The translations under genes were made by a program, and so were the position numbers. Below the pieces are notes generated by a model. It saw nothing but the letters and a program-made list of their open reading frames with translations, was not told the origin of the DNA and made no database searches. From the NCBI GenBank assembly GCA_935421135.1, contig OW285188.1, positions 5,818,733 to 5,882,732 of the forward strand: a DNA stretch of 64,000 nucleotides. Reading direction: 5' to 3'. The number at the start of each line of letters is the position of its first letter. The first letter of the stretch is position 1. Positions 13,901 to 24,985 of this stretch are shown here, piece after piece. Source of the DNA: Bugulina stolonifera (Eukaryota; Bryozoa; Gymnolaemata; Cheilostomatida; Bugulidae).

Positions 13901-16900
13901 AACTAGGCCCATAACTGGGTTTCAAAATAGCCAGTGCAGTAGCATAATCACTTTATGGGTGGCTGCTTTATAACCCAGTAGTTTATTACTATTCATAACC
14001 TGGCTTGCAAGAAATTGTTCAGAGCAGTAAAGTCTGAGTTATCTAAAGCTAATTATCATTGCCCAGACTGGGACCTTGTGGGGGAGGCCGAGTTACCCAA
14101 TTATCTGAGTTATGCTAAAAATACATTAAATATTATATTTATACTCCATTATATAACTTACCTCTGTGGGAGGTCTGATAGCTGACAGTTCCACAGCCCC
14201 AGCTCTATCAAAGATGTTAATTCAGGTATTACATGAGGTAATCCACTGGAGAAATTACCCCACTTTACATCTAGTACTCGTAGATGTTGTAAAGCTTTCA
14301 AACTATATAACAGATAACAACATGGTATTATAATACACAGACATGTAGCCTACATACAGTTGTATATTTCTCACTAATATGACTAACAAATACATTATAT
14401 AACATTATACTGCTGTGGGTGTCACATGGTAAACATTACTTGATATGAATAATATTATATATTTATACTACATTATATAACTTACCTCTGTGGGAGGTCT
14501 GATAACTGACAGTTATACAGCCACAGCTCTATCAAAGATGTTAATTCAGATATTACATGAGGTAATCCACTGGCTAAGTTACTATCCTTTACATCTAGTA
14601 CTTGTAGATGTTGTAAAGCTTTCAAACTATATAACAGATAAAACCATGGTATTACAATAAACAGACTTGTAAGCTTGTAGCCTACATACAGTGTATATTT
14701 TTCACTAAAACTAAACTACTAACAAATACATTGTATAATATTACACTGTTGTGGGTGTCACATGGTGAACATTACTTGATATGAATAATATTATATATTT
14801 ATACTACAGTGGTAAAGGGATATTTCAAAAATGTCAGTTAGAATAATATAATGAGAAAGTGTCACGCGGAAAGGAGTCTACTACCCTAAAAGCAGAAACT
14901 TTTGCTAATCCTGAAGCATTTTTCAATAGAAATATTTAGCAAGTTTGACCTATCGCCGAAATTTCTGTAAGTCCCAAAATTAATGCTTAAAGGATCCCTC
15001 TCACTAATTACCCTGCTCAGCAAATGTAGTTTTAGTGTCAAAATGAAGGCAGCAGCAAAGTCATGTGTTGCAGAGTTGTGCTCTCAACATATTTTTACTT
15101 CCCATGATGCATCGCGCGTGCGCCAAAGTGCTGCCCTAGGACGAATTTTTGATGAAGACACCCTAAACCGCACTTTTTTTATATAAGTTGTATAGAGAGA
15201 GGTTTGGTTTTTTGCAAATATTTTCAAAAGTAGCTTGAAATATGCAAAAATAATCCATGGGCGTATACTAGTTGCAACCATGCATCCTTCAATTTATATT
15301 GCACCCTCGAAAGAAATTTCATTTTTATAGCTGCCATTGTTTATTCGAAACTATGGATCATCATACTAATATCAAATTTTATAAACAAAACAAAATCACA
15401 TGACCTTGCTAGCGGTCTGCACGTGGTATTTTGTTTCCAATACAATTGAACACAGAGTTATTGCAAGTACCAAGATACTATACTATCTATCTCCGTCCAA
15501 GTCTATGGATTGAGTTGAAAATTCATAGTACACAGAAACGCTAAGAATGGTATTCGAAAGTTAGATTTTCATTTCATAAATTTAATTTTCTAAAGAACAT
15601 GAACTTAGTTTATGGCCAGATTGTCAGCCATCACAATACTCAGCATGGTAAGCATTTAATATATTATATGTGCTCTTTTTTATTTATTTTGTTTAAAAAA
15701 CAAATGACAAAGTTTGAAATTAAATATTAAATAAATGATTAATAAAATTGGATAACTTTTAACACAAAAAGTAAGTCATATGATTATTATATTTCATATT
15801 ATTATAATATTAGTTAGGCTATATGATGTGATATAATTATAATAATCTAAGTGATTATGATTTTAACATATTTATATTACAATACTGTGAAACTAAATTT
15901 TAATATTGAATATAATATTCAATTGAGTTTTGACAATGAACTTTACAAAAATGTGAAGTTATTGTATTGTAATCGTTGTATTAAATCATTAAATTTAAAA
16001 TAAGTCTTTACATCTACAATATGCATATTCAAATACAATTTACAATACACATATCCTGCGAAAATATAGTTAGTTGACTCATTTAGCCAAGCAAAGTTTG
16101 AATGTAAATGCAAACAATAATTCCATCATAAATTTATTTCTAAAATAATCAATTGACTGATCTGGTCTATTCAAGATATTTGAATTACTGTATTTAGTTT
16201 ATTCACTCTTTTAACTCCCCCCCCCCCCCTGGCTAAATCTAAAAAGTTGGTGAGACTGATACTAGCTTCATTAGACACAAACTCACCTCTATCTAATGCA
16301 GCTGTGCTAACCTAGTGTACTTTTATTTATGTCCACATGGTCAAAATTTCTTTTCGATTAAACCAGCCATGCTTCATTTCTAAAGAATTTTATGTTGTTA
16401 TTGTATTTGTATCTTATGATGTACTCACTGTGTTGATTGCAGACTAGTTCCAATGCTGTCAGCAAGTAACTTTCCTGACATCGATAAAGACATAGTTGCA
16501 TTTGATTGTTTGCTGAAAAGAAGGAATGATCTGGTGAGCAGGGTAAAGACGCACACTCACCTTTGATGAAGAATTTGTAAATCGAATGCCAACCTCAATT
16601 TCTACACCCAGTTCCTTCTACTGGTATGTGTTTATAATTTGTTATGTAGCGATAAGGCTCGTTACAAGGTAGCACTAAAACCTTCTTCTTGAATTCAATT
16701 CATGCACAAACTTATAAACTCATTGAGGTAGATTTCATCAGTCTATTCTTGTAAATTGTGAAATACACATGCTTTAGCTAACAAAACTGACAACCTATGC
16801 AATTTAGGAGGTTTTCATTCCGAAGAAGGTCTTCCTTCTGTACCATATCGAACTATAATAATATCCAGCTGGAGACCCCTCGACTAGCTCTGCTATTGAG

Positions 16901-19900
16901 CAGCCACGATCAAGAATTGTGTTTGGCGCCATAAATATTATATTGCTATCATTATTTTTTAGCACAGTGAGATTCCAAAGCTGTAGGAAAGAAGGGGAAC
17001 CTAGCTAGACCAATTCCATGCGACCAGACACTGGTGTGGAAACTCAAACTATTCTACAGCTTGCACCATATCATCTTCATCTCCAGTGTTGGAAAAAGCA
17101 TAGGTAAGTGTTGTAGCAGTAATATGTTATGTACATCAACTTGATTATCAGTACTAGTACTCCAGCATCAACTATTCAACAGGGTGGGAAATTCTGTTGT
17201 GGGAGTTGAACCCAAACATTGATGTGTTTTCTTCGGAATAGCAATATAATTTTTGTGAGGGTCACAACCATTTTTCATGCTCTACATTTTGAATTGCAGA
17301 TACTACATATTGGATTGCAAAAGAAGTGTTCCAAATGTACATTTCACCCGTACTCCAAGAGGTTTCCTCATCAAGTAACTACTATGTATATAAAAGGTGA
17401 AGCGTTATAGTGCCTCAGCATTCAATGTGAACGATTACGATTGAAAACAAACTTCTGCTGGCACCCTACATGGACTGTGTATCTCGTTATGACTTCTGCC
17501 CACAATGTATATTATACATACACTGTTCATGTTCAATACTTTACACATATGTATTTTACCCTGGTTTCCGCTGTTTTCATTGTTGTATTTTGTTATAAAC
17601 AGATAACGTAAATCAACAATAAATGTTTCAAGATATTGCAGTTGAACAGTCATTTGATGTTCTCATATTTAATAACTAAGAATGATGGTTACATTTTCAG
17701 AGAGTACGACAGATCAAATAGCAAGAATCATTTCAAACATTTTTGTTGAAATGTGCATGCACCATAGTCGGGCGGATTTATACATGTACACGTGATTCCA
17801 TGGCTATTGATTTTAGTCTCCAGCACTTTGCCAAAAGTATACTAGCAGGCCTAAATTAATCTTGCAATCATAGCTCAGTGTCATAAAACATAGACGGCAA
17901 TAAAATTTTTCTAGAGTTTGTATTGGTAGATAATCAGTAAATTAATGTTCATAACAACAGCAGTTACATGTATTTACAAATGGAAAATTGCGGTTCCATC
18001 TAGTAAAATAAACCCTCCCTAAAGACTGGGAAAGATAAGGAAAATAGCACATAATACATGTCAAATCGAATACAATAGTCTATAAAGTATAAATTTTGAG
18101 CTGCGTGTATTTTCAATTGACTATGACTGCAAACACATAAAAATGTTTAACATACAAAAAATGGGTAATCTTGGAATTCAAAATAATGACATCTTGGAAC
18201 AAGCTAACTCTACTCGGTTAATTGCAAATAACCATGAGTGCATAATACTAGTTCTTGTTAACAGTAAAGCTTGTGGATTACGATCACTTGAAATGTGGCA
18301 GTAACAATCAAATTAATAAATAGAAAAGATCACTAAGGTAACTGCACAATATACACAAAATCAAACTAGAATTGGCTATCACAGACACCAAATACAACAT
18401 GTAGTGTACTCATTGAAATTCTATTTACTGAAAGATCATACATGAAGTATCAGGCCAACTACTAATACATATACAAATGAAAAAAATTCCAATTGTGTCA
18501 GAATATTAATATTTGAAGGTACCAGTCAGTACTTTACAAACCTCACGATTGATTTAGCTGCTCAAATTGTTGGTAAGTACTTCAGTTCAAGCATGTTGCT
18601 TGGTAGATGTTTCTACAACATTATGTGAACATGTGATCATACTATTGGATCACTTAAAAGTATATTAGCGTCAACAGATGGTACCTAAAATCAGCCCACG
18701 CTAAGCAACAGAATATAACTGCTAGGTACAATGTAATAGATTGAAAATGATGAATACAAATCAAATCGAAGCTGATTTTGCTAGGCTACACTCCAAAAAC
18801 CACAGTACAGAAAAGTAATATGTACATGCAGCAGCGTTTACAGTGAAAATTTTGCTGAATTTTGAAAGTGTAAGATGCACTTACCTTATGTATACATAAA
18901 TATGTAAAACGAGTTAACTTAGTGTTCAAGGTACAATACTCGTCACTCAAGTATGGCTTTAAGAAGTTGCGATTGATGGGACTTCACATTCCTGGGTCAT
19001 AGTCTTGACAAACTACTAAAAAGAAGCATTCATTACACACATTTTAGTCATTATAGTATTATTATTACAATAGAGAAAGAAAATGAGTTGAATATAGTGT
19101 CATCAAAAGTTTATATTACTTACGGCTGCAATCAAATGATGCAATTATTTTGAAATTCAATAAATTAAATTTTTGATCAGGTACTGCATATAGGCCTACA
19201 TATATGTAGACAGCAACAATCCTAGTTGATGAAGTTAATATTATAATCCCAATATTTTATTTCCAATTTGCATTTTATCCATTTTAGTACAGTTTAAAAT
19301 AGTAAAGTACATGTAATATGATATGTGAATGATGTATAATATAATTAGCCGTAAGTAACTAGCATATCATTTTAACAAATCACTTATGTATCAATGTGAG
19401 CAAGGGATAAATAACAATAATTATCATTGCTATATTCACATGTATAGATACTTTTTTTAATATTAATTACACTGTGACATAGATAGTACATTGAAATTAA
19501 AAATTAAATTAAAATAAAAAAAAAAACAAAATTACTTTCAATGATTTGATTGCAATTTTCGCTATGCTTGCCATATACCTTGTATCATATCATCTCTCGA
19601 TAGCATTTTCATCTTGCAACAATAATTTCATTTTGGCAAAAGCAAAATACTATATTCTATTCTGTCCACAGTCAACTGATTCCCATCGATCACCCGATGG
19701 GTTTCCCCACACGTGTACATGCGCATTCGATTTAGTTAGCCAATTATAATAAAGTTCAAGTAACCAATCATGACGTTCGCTCTAGCGAGCACGTGGGTGT
19801 CTCAAAGTGTAAACAAAAACGGTGAGAGGGATCCTTTAAGCATATTTTAGCATTAGAGACAAGCTAAGCTAAGCTAAGCTGTATGTTTACTCAGATTCAA

Positions 19901-21120
19901 ACCCCATTTACATATGTATGGTCCGTTTAAAACAGTAATTATTTAAATCATTTTGAAAGCAGAATTCTGCTTTTAGGGTATTTCCAACTCTAAACCCCTC
20001 AACAGTAAACTCTCCATATCTAGCCTAGGTTCCTAACATATTGTTGCAGGCTCAACCTACCACTCAAACTGATATCAGATAGGTTCCCTGTATATACGTA
20101 GATTTGCATTGCTATTCAGAATATATATTATTATATATAAGAATGTGATTACAGTATATTATGTACTCACCAGTTTAGACTGTGACTGTTAGATATACCA
20201 CGTATCCTGAGGTGTGTGAGGTGCGGAGATATTACATGAAGTGGTGGCATCACATCATCTAGTGGTCGTATAAACATATGTGTTATATGATGATTCCCCA
20301 CCTCCCTCAGTATAGTACGGTAGTCTGTGACTGTATGTGTAGATATACTATCTGGTAGCCCATCAATCTCTGCTTCCCCACTGTGTCTGTACCACACTAC
20401 AAACCCTGCATACAAACATATACATACACAGTATAATATATACATCTGTAACATGTAAATGATATACACATTCATATATATGTTATATGTACTATACTGT
20501 AGTGAACCCATACAAACATATACATACACAGTATAATATATACATCTGTAACATGTAAATGATATACACATTCATGTACATGTATATGCTACATGTACTA
20601 TACTATACAACCATACGCATACACAGCATAATGTATACATCTGTCATTCTATCATAACCTGCTAGGGCTACACACAGTACACATGTATAGTGTATGTAAT
20701 ATATAACATAGAATTATGTACGTACCCTGGGATGGTTCTGAACGTCTGCTGGGTCTGGTCGGTGTAACAGATTCATCCTTACCAAGTATGTTTCCCATCT
20801 CTGCTATATCTGTTACCAAGCTGGTCTGTAGGAGTCACAAGTCAAGTCTATCAATATCAAGTCACACACTAGCATACTCTTATCTAGAGTAGAAACCACA
20901 ATGATGTCACTGTGGTGATGTACCAGTGTAGCCACTCTCACACATTACAGACCTGAATATTAAATATTATATTACGACATACTGTTATACTATTATAGTT
21001 TATCCGAGTCTATCAAACTTGTTATAACGTAATATTGAATAGGAGTTTTACCTGGGTAGGGTCAGCACTCTGAATACTCTAATGTCCAGCTAATGTCCAA
21101 CCATCAGCTGACCAGTTGAG
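1..21120 (-). CDS. LRR-ROC-COR (ROCO) GTPase gene, copy 1, 3' part beyond the left edge
   Basis: Tandem paralogue of the complete gene at 26324-42190. Exons seen, in transcript order: noncoding 5' exon ending at 21052; coding exon 20726-20798 starting MGNILGK; 20171-20405; LRR cassettes 14486-14626 and 14162-14302; ROC-COR exon 1928 down to the window edge. Every junction is GT-AG and phases match copy 2 (phase 1 after the MGN exon, phase 2 around each LRR cassette). The ROC-COR exon is collinear with copy 2 without net indel (constant offset of 32,974 bases over 1-1928), and I read all of its roughly 642 codons without a stop, so the copy is not obviously a pseudogene. The caspase exons expected by homology would lie left of base 1 and cannot be confirmed. 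Its introns are much longer than in copy 2 because of transposons. Expected role by family: GTP-switched receptor or scaffold, possibly membrane-attached. Confidence 0.85.
1986..3491. mobile_element. Degenerate mariner-family transposon carrying a nested second mariner
   Basis: The outer ends match: TACGAGGGCCAATCCAGG at 1986 and the complement of TTGGATCGACCCGACCCTCGTA-type sequence ending at 3491. Between 3110 and 3400, on the plus strand, is a broken transposase N terminus (VKGLSNKLIHED, later EDAPRSGRPAD), the HTH and GRP motif of mariner transposases, with stop codons. A second mariner occupies 2063-3032. Both sit in the intron of ROCO copy 1. Neither is intact. Confidence 0.8.
2063..3032 (-). 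mobile_element. Nested mariner, degraded transposase
   Basis: Terminal inverted repeats of about 30 bp (TACGAGGGGCGATCAATAAG at the left, complement of CTATTGATCGCTCCTCGTA at the right) are flanked by TA. On the minus strand near the left end, a frame with several stops reads like a mariner transposase C terminus (LRYLETWQECWNQCIDRQGE, then FEGG). Length of about 970 bp is shorter than a full mariner. Confidence 0.8.
3700..4547. mobile_element. Inverted-repeat element, no coding capacity
   Basis: CAAGGAGTAAGAGAGGAGGC at about 3702 is mirrored by the complement at about 4510-4547 (GCCTCCTTCTCTCTTACTCC on the plus strand). A related end occurs at 25312-25345. The interior has no recognisable reading frame. 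I see nothing definite in the adjoining stretches 3492-3699 and 4548-5230. Confidence 0.55.
5233..6541. mobile_element. hAT-like nonautonomous element, about 1.3 kb
   Basis: The left end CAGGGGTGTAACTTT and right end AAGTTACGCCCCTG form terminal inverted repeats. TATAA lies next to both ends, a possible short target duplication. A G/C-rich patch at 6400-6490 is unlike the AT-rich surroundings. No transposase domain is recognised. The following 6542-7081 holds nothing I can name. Confidence 0.6.
7082..7550. repeat. Interspersed repeat with hAT-like end, first copy
   Basis: Begins CAGGGGTGCCTAATTATTTT and matches the repeat starting at 8467 (CAGGGGTGCCCAATTATTTT). The tails also match (GGACAACTTC followed by an AGTTTATGAGT-like stretch at about 7510 and 8755). 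7210-7330 contains the GGTGGTGCTAGCAC...CAGCCTTAGGCCCT repeat that also forms the arms of the element at 37905-39120. Confidence 0.5.
7568..8250. mobile_element. MITE with GAGAC-rich arms
   Basis: Ends TAGAGGTGGAACGAGAC and complement of GTTCCACCTCTA are terminal inverted repeats. The flanking octamers ATAGGGGA and TTAGGGGA agree at 7 of 8 positions, as expected for a hAT target duplication. Both arms are rich in GAGAC and CGAGA motifs. The interior is AT-rich and noncoding. Confidence 0.6.
8467..8800. repeat. Interspersed repeat with hAT-like end, second copy
   Basis: Second copy of the family at 7082-7550, beginning CAGGGGTGCCCAATTATTTT with a G/C-rich patch (GGGGGCCAAACAGGAG). It is probably truncated, as no matching opposite end is visible. 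Confidence 0.45.
9030..9380. repeat. About 320-bp repeat, first copy
   Basis: Contains CTTGTTTAGATATAGACT through CATAAGGTAAAGGGACATTT and is repeated at 13198-13512 with a few changes. The two copies were once adjacent in tandem and are now separated by the 3.8-kb insertion at 9389-13197. A related leader (CTATTCTACCATCTA...GTACTGGTACAAGTACTAG) also occurs at about 7005, 8965 and 9335. Confidence 0.7.
9389..13197. mobile_element. 3.8-kb inverted-repeat transposon with 8-bp target duplication
   Basis: Left end CATAGAGTTATCTCCCCTAG and right end complement CATAGAGGTAACACCCCTAG are inverted repeats of about 30 bp. A subterminal GCGGCCATGATG is also mirrored (CATCATGGCCGCC at 13103). The octamer AGGTGTCC flanks both ends (9381-9388 and 13198-13205). 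No full transposase is seen. A short minus-strand stretch at 10073-10160 (LLDRILICADAVNFEELADL after a good acceptor) may be an exon relic. A separate 707-bp hAT element is nested at 10483-11189. Confidence 0.75.
10483..11189. mobile_element. Nonautonomous hAT element nested in the 3.8-kb element
   Basis: Ends CAGGGCTTAAAGTGTA and TACACTTTAAGCCCTG are perfect inverted repeats. The octamer ATTCTCAC is duplicated perfectly on both sides, the hAT signature. Near the left end a short tandem motif (TTTTACAGGAACGCATC plus spacer) occurs three times, possibly subterminal transposase sites. No coding region. Confidence 0.85.
13198..13512. repeat. About 320-bp repeat, second copy
   Basis: Direct repeat of 9030-9380, starting TGTCCTACTTGCTTAGATAT and ending CATAAGGTAAAGGGACATTT. 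It abuts a MITE that starts where the first copy continues into the CATCTACC leader. Confidence 0.7.
13513..13800. mobile_element. MITE family A, copy 1
   Basis: Arms built of repeated GAAACAGGACAGTTTGAAA-like and TTTCGAACTGTCC-like motifs flank an AT-rich centre of TTAATTAA repeats and a TGGTTGGGGTTTGGGG motif. The same element lies in opposite orientation at 25340-25590. No coding capacity. Confidence 0.6.
14162..14302 (-). CDS. Copy 1 LRR cassette exon (second)
   Basis: A 141-nt exon, phase 2 at both ends, that encodes about 47 residues, or two leucine-rich repeats of about 23 (LKALQHLRVLDV, then ELTSLIELGLWNCQLSDLPQ). Acceptor TATATAG and donor AGAG/GTAAGT are the same as in the other cassettes. 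Because length is a multiple of three and both phases are equal, this exon can be duplicated, lost or skipped without changing frame. It is a near copy of the exon at 14486-14626 and of three exons in gene copy 2. Confidence 0.88.
14486..14626 (-). CDS. Copy 1 LRR cassette exon (first)
   Basis: A 141-nt, phase 2-2 cassette encoding two LRRs, starting LKALQHLQVLDV and ending ELWLYNCQLSDLPQ. It lies 324 bp from its neighbour and the flanking intron sequence is repeated too (for example GTGGGTGTCACATGGT at about 14415 and 14752), so the duplication unit is exon plus intron. Upstream, the same intron repeat is cut off at about 14815-14880 by a 5.1-kb element, where a third cassette would be expected from copy 2. 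Confidence 0.88.
14881..19981. mobile_element. About 5.1-kb inverted-repeat element in the copy 1 LRR intron
   Basis: TACCCTAAAAGCAGAA at 14881 is mirrored by TTCTGCTTTTAGGGTA ending at 19981. A subterminal inverted repeat (TTAAAGGATCCCTCTCAC at about 14986; GTGAGAGGGATCCTTTAA at about 19824) confirms the pair. Inside I find only short frames and AT-rich sequence, including a poly-C run at about 16217; no transposase recognised. It sits where copy 2 has its first LRR cassette. Confidence 0.6.
20171..20405 (-). CDS. Copy 1 N-terminal LRR-like exon
   Basis: A 235-nt exon between acceptor TATGCAG and donor CTG/GTGAGT, phase 1 in and phase 2 out. It encodes about 78 residues beginning GFVVWYRHSGEAEIDGLP and ending in a leucine-patterned stretch (HLTHLRIRGISNSHSLNW). 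It is clearly homologous to 40047-40287 of copy 2. The start is a cap-like region before the LRRs; I recognise no named domain. Confidence 0.85.
20726..20798 (-). CDS. Copy 1 start exon with N-myristoylation motif
   Basis: The start codon is at 20796-20798, preceded by the same leader (ATATAGCAGAG) as copy 2. It encodes MGNILGKDESVTPTRPSRR and about five more residues. Gly2, a permitted residue at position 3 and Gly at position 6 fit the N-myristoyltransferase pattern, and the arginine/lysine content just after could assist membrane binding. The donor is CAGG/GTACG. It is 19 codons shorter than the copy 2 exon, whose extra part looks like an internal duplication of the TRxSRR/TRTESP stretch. 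Confidence 0.8.
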
Positions 21121-21125
21121 AATTC
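21052..21125 (-). promoter_or_regulatory. Copy 1 noncoding first exon and presumed promoter side
   Basis: About 70 bases ending in donor CCCAG/GTAAAA are shared with 42150-42190 of copy 2 (common core GTCAGCACTCTGAATACT on the plus strand). The intron behind it is also shared with 41893-42150. Similarity ends at about 21125, so the cap site and promoter lie there or just to the right. No TATA box stands out. Confidence 0.5.
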
Positions 21126-21299
21126 TACAAATAGAGATACTAAATATATGGTCATCCAGCAACATGAGACTGTCTAGTCTCACAACAAATCTTACATTAT
21201 TTACAAAGATGGACTACTTTATCATCTGATCTGTTATGTTTATTCTTGGGTAACAAAAAACTCACATCAAACCTTGTTGTTCTACAACCATTGAATGCT

Positions 21300-21726
21300 T
21301 TGCAGTAGTATTATAATATGGATTGGAAAAAAGAAGTGGACTACTAATGTTAAGGGGTGGGGGACGGAGACTGTGTGGCATTGTCCACTAGATCCTCAGC
21401 TTGCCCAATGGACCCTCACTTTTTTAACAATTTGGAAATGTGTACATTTAATTGATGCTGTTGGACTATTTTATATGGTGATTATCCAACAGTTGCCTTT
21501 TCAGTGGTAAAAAATTTATGCAAAACTGCTACATGTGAGTTCCATTGCTGTGAAGTTCAGTGCAAAAGTGTAACATGTCTTGTCACTTGTAACACTTTTG
21601 CGCTGAGCCCACGATATGGTGCAGTAGTATTATAATATGGATTGGAAAAAGTAGTGGACTGCTAGTGTGAAGGAGTGGGGGACCGAGACTGTGGGATTGT
21701 CCACTGGACCCTCAGCTTGCCCATTA
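21300..21726. repeat. Pair of direct repeats of about 105 bp
   Basis: GCAGTAGTATTATAATATGG...CCTCAGCTTGCCCA occurs at about 21301-21411 and again at about 21621-21724, with an unrelated spacer. Probably arms of a decayed element. 21727-22430 shows nothing I can name. Confidence 0.55.
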
Positions 21727-22439
21727 GAATATAGTACTCTTCTTCATTGGTAGTACTGGAGTTGATGAAATTCTCAGACAATTGCTTTAGTAAACGTAGC
21801 TCATTGTAAAATGAAGTTTTACATGGCGGTGCCGGAAAAACACCGAACCCCCGAAGAGCGGAATAGAATTCACTGAACAGCGGATGAATTTAACAGAATA
21901 CAATTTCTTTACAAGCATGACATTGGTGCATTATAACCACCATTCTATCAGCTTGTAAAATCCTTGTACAACTCAACCACAGTCATTGATAGTTATAAAA
22001 AATTAATTACAAATTCTAATTCAGACGAGCAATAAATAAATAAGTAGAAACTAAACATCTCGACTCGCAAACATCTAGCCCACAATGTTCCTGAGCCGAG
22101 TAGCAATAAACATTTATACAAAAAAATATTGTAATAACCTATTTAATAAGTTGTAAATCACAATAACCATGGACAGCTTTAGCAATAAAAGAAAACTTAT
22201 GCATTGATGAGCTGTGAGTATTCTCGAGAAAAAGTTATGAATGTATGAGTCCCAAATTTTATTAGTTTAAGATTTTTATAGCAGCTCAAGACATTTCGAC
22301 TAAGTTCAAACTTGCCTTTTCTTCAATAGAACCACACAGTTCGAAAAATAAACAGAAAATCAGGTGAAGATGAGCGGTACAATGTGCATTTGCTGAAAAG
22401 GGGGCTCTTCTTTTGTGTGGATGGTAGCAAATGTGACTT

Positions 22440-22680
22440 CAAACAAATTTGCTTCACTTCTACGGGTGCATCACACCTGTAGCTATACGTTATAATACGT
22501 TTCTTCAGTTCTACGGGTAGTTTTCAAACAAACTTTCTTCACTTCTACGGGTGCATCATACCTGTAGCTATATGTTATAAAGCGTTTCTTCAGTTATTCA
22601 ATTCTATGGGTAGTTTTCAAACAAACTTTCTTCACTTTTACGGGTGCATCACACCTGTAGCTATATGTTATATAGGTTGC
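22440..22680. repeat. Tandem repeat, unit of about 90 bp, roughly three copies
   Basis: The units contain CTTCACTTCTACGGGTGCAT, CACCTGTAGCTATATGTTAT and GTTTTCAAACAAACTTTCTT in the same order each time, with one unit slightly longer. Confidence 0.75.
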
Positions 22681-22769
22681 ATATTTTTAACATGTAGATA
22701 GGAGTTTGTACAGAAAGAAATTCCAAAAAGCACATAGTTGCGCCTGCCTCAACCCAACCGCCTTTGTGC

Positions 22770-23480
22770 ACTACATCTGAACTGTGAGCTTTCCCGGTTT
22801 TTAGAGCTTGTGGTAGTGTCCATCACTCCTTCCAGTTTCATTTCGATATTCAAGCAATTCATGCTTATGGTAGAAGAATTTGGATCCTCAAAGATCTGGC
22901 GTTGAAAGTAGACTTGTTTGTTGACTATAATTGTAGTGCATTCCTAAGAATCATCTGGCCAATTAGGTGCAGTAGTGGAGAAATTTAGATAGCGCTAGTT
23001 CCTTGTTTGTGGTTGGGGTTTGGGGTAAGGGCGGTCAACCAGCAAAATATAGAGAAGACAACTTCTCCTGCTTCAGTTTTGGCGAAGAACAAAGGCTATC
23101 TCAAATTTCTCCACTTCTGCACCTAACTCCATCTGGCAGGATTTAAATGCTTTTTTAACCACCGATTCTAGTATGATTTTCTGCTACCAGATTCAACATG
23201 TTTACATATTTTATTGTATATCTTGGATTTACCTCAGATGAGGTAGAACATTCTTGATCACCATCGGCGCAAGGAGAGTGCCTCACTTGTGTAACAGTGT
23301 GCTAAATACATTTGGCCTGGGATTCAGCAATACCACTCTTTGTGGTTAGTTATGATAGTTAGTTATGATTGGCATTGGGTTCAGCAATACCGCTGTTTAT
23401 GGTTAGTTATCAGATGTGAGTCCCCTCATTTCACGGATAGTTCTTGGCAAGTAGCTTTGGTGATAGCATTTGGAGTTTGT
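22770..23480 (-). mobile_element. Retrotransposon-associated repeat, copy of 44385-44960
   Basis: GAGCTTTCCCGGTTTTTAGA through CTTCAAAGATCTGGC-like sequence, and later the GTGCCTCACTTGTGTAACAG block, recur at 44390-44960. In that second copy the block leads into a non-LTR reverse transcriptase C-terminal fragment, which suggests this region is a 3' part of the same retroelement family. Frames are broken. Confidence 0.5.
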
Positions 23481-23559
23481 AAAGATGGATGTTGGTTTAT
23501 CGCTGGCTGCTGATCTTGTGGTCATTGTTACATTTGCACTTGCAGTATACAGGTCAGCA

Positions 23560-24115
23560 GCATACTTGCCAAGTGTCTCAGGTTTCTCGGGACAACCCCG
23601 GGATTTGAAAATTGTCCCTACACTGTCCCAATGTCTTGATTTTTACCCCGGGACTAGTCTCTGGGCTATGTTGGCAGTGTACTAAAGAGTCCCTAACAGT
23701 GGATAGCTATTTTATATAAACGCCCTAATGTCAATGACAACCACCACACTAATGAAAATTCATTCATGGATATTATCATATATTATAATTATGTGCTTGT
23801 ATGTACATTGTACTTGTACTTACTGATACAAAAGGTTTCCATCTGTCTATAAGATATTGTTTTAGCTGTTAAGCCAAACAATGCCCACAGTACAAAAAAA
23901 ATGAAAGACCCAGCAAATTTTAAAATAAATTGTTTAAAGTTTTTAATTTTATTTTTAAAAGTCAACTAGGTTTTGAATATGCCTTCTGCACCCTCTGCAA
24001 AGCAGACATCAGTATTACTGGTGGTGGTACCAATGACATAACCAGGCACACACTGACCCAGAAGCACATCAAAGCTGCCAAAGCTGTCACGTCGTCTCAA
24101 TGATTCTGAAGCTCA
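23560..24115 (+). mobile_element. hAT-type transposon remnant with BED-like zinc finger
   Basis: At about 23960-24103 the plus strand reads a zinc-finger-like segment: FCTLCKADISI, then a gap, then RHTLTQKHIKAAKA (Cys-x2-Cys and His-x5-His). This resembles the N-terminal finger of hAT transposases and their domesticated relatives. It ends at a stop at about 24103. A possible hAT end (CAGCATACTTGCCAAGTGTC) lies at 23560. Most of the transposase is missing. Confidence 0.55.
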
Positions 24116-24559
24116 AAAGCCAGGCAGGCTTACATCATAATAATTCAGTATTTTCATAAGTTAGGTTATTATAATTTAGCAAAACATAAAATGAAACAAA
24201 AACATGGTCTCTAATAAATTTTTATTTAGCAACAATTTTTATGGGTCTTCTTTAGATAATTCAAGCTGAAGCACTCTTTGCAACTCTCATTCATATTATA
24301 ATTCTTCCCACCATATTAAAGCTATTCAAATATGCACGAAGTATGAACATATTTTTGACAACTAGAACAACATACAAATATAAGTGAAATTGCACTACTG
24401 CCATTTTAGTGACTCACTTGACAAAAACTTTTCGAATGCGGGAGGGCACTCCGCCGCCCCTTCCATACCCTCCCTGCGGCCATGCCGTCCGTCCTTCCTC
24501 TGGCATAAGTCCAGATTTTTTTCTCAGGGCACTTGGCAAGTATCGTCAGCAAGTTCAAC

Positions 24560-24985
24560 CTGTGACTTTTGCGCCGTATCTGTAGTGTTTGCAGTCCTAG
24601 CTCACTCCATGCGTCGCTAACACTGTCTCTGCCTTTGAGTCCTGCTATGAATCTCACAGCGCGACATCATGTATGGTGCCCTTTAGGTAGGGGTCCCATA
24701 CAGTGTCTACGTATTCTAACATTGGTCTGCATAAGCTTGTTTATGAGACGGCGTGCTTTGGAGCATCGTGGAGCACATTCTTTATCATGCTGAGGACCTT
24801 ACGAGCTTTTTGTGCTATGTGCTTGTCAAATCTGAGATCAGATCGAATGATTACTCCCAAATATCTTGTGTCTTCTGCCCAGTCAAGCAGTGTGTCACTC
24901 AGTTTGTAGGTTGGTAAGACTGTTGCCAAATGCGATAGCATGGCATTTGTGCTGTTAAAAGGCATCTTCCACTTGCATCTATGTT
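24560..24985 (-). mobile_element. Non-LTR retrotransposon reverse transcriptase fragment (C-terminal part)
   Basis: The minus strand reads WKMPFNSTNAM, then DTRYLGVIIRSDLRFDKHI, AQKARKVL, and across a stop CRPMLEYVDTVWDPY. This order (W-M-FN, YLGV, HI, LEY-VWDP) is characteristic of the end of LINE reverse transcriptases. In-frame stops show it is dead. 24986-25310 is AT-rich spacer without features. Confidence 0.8.
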
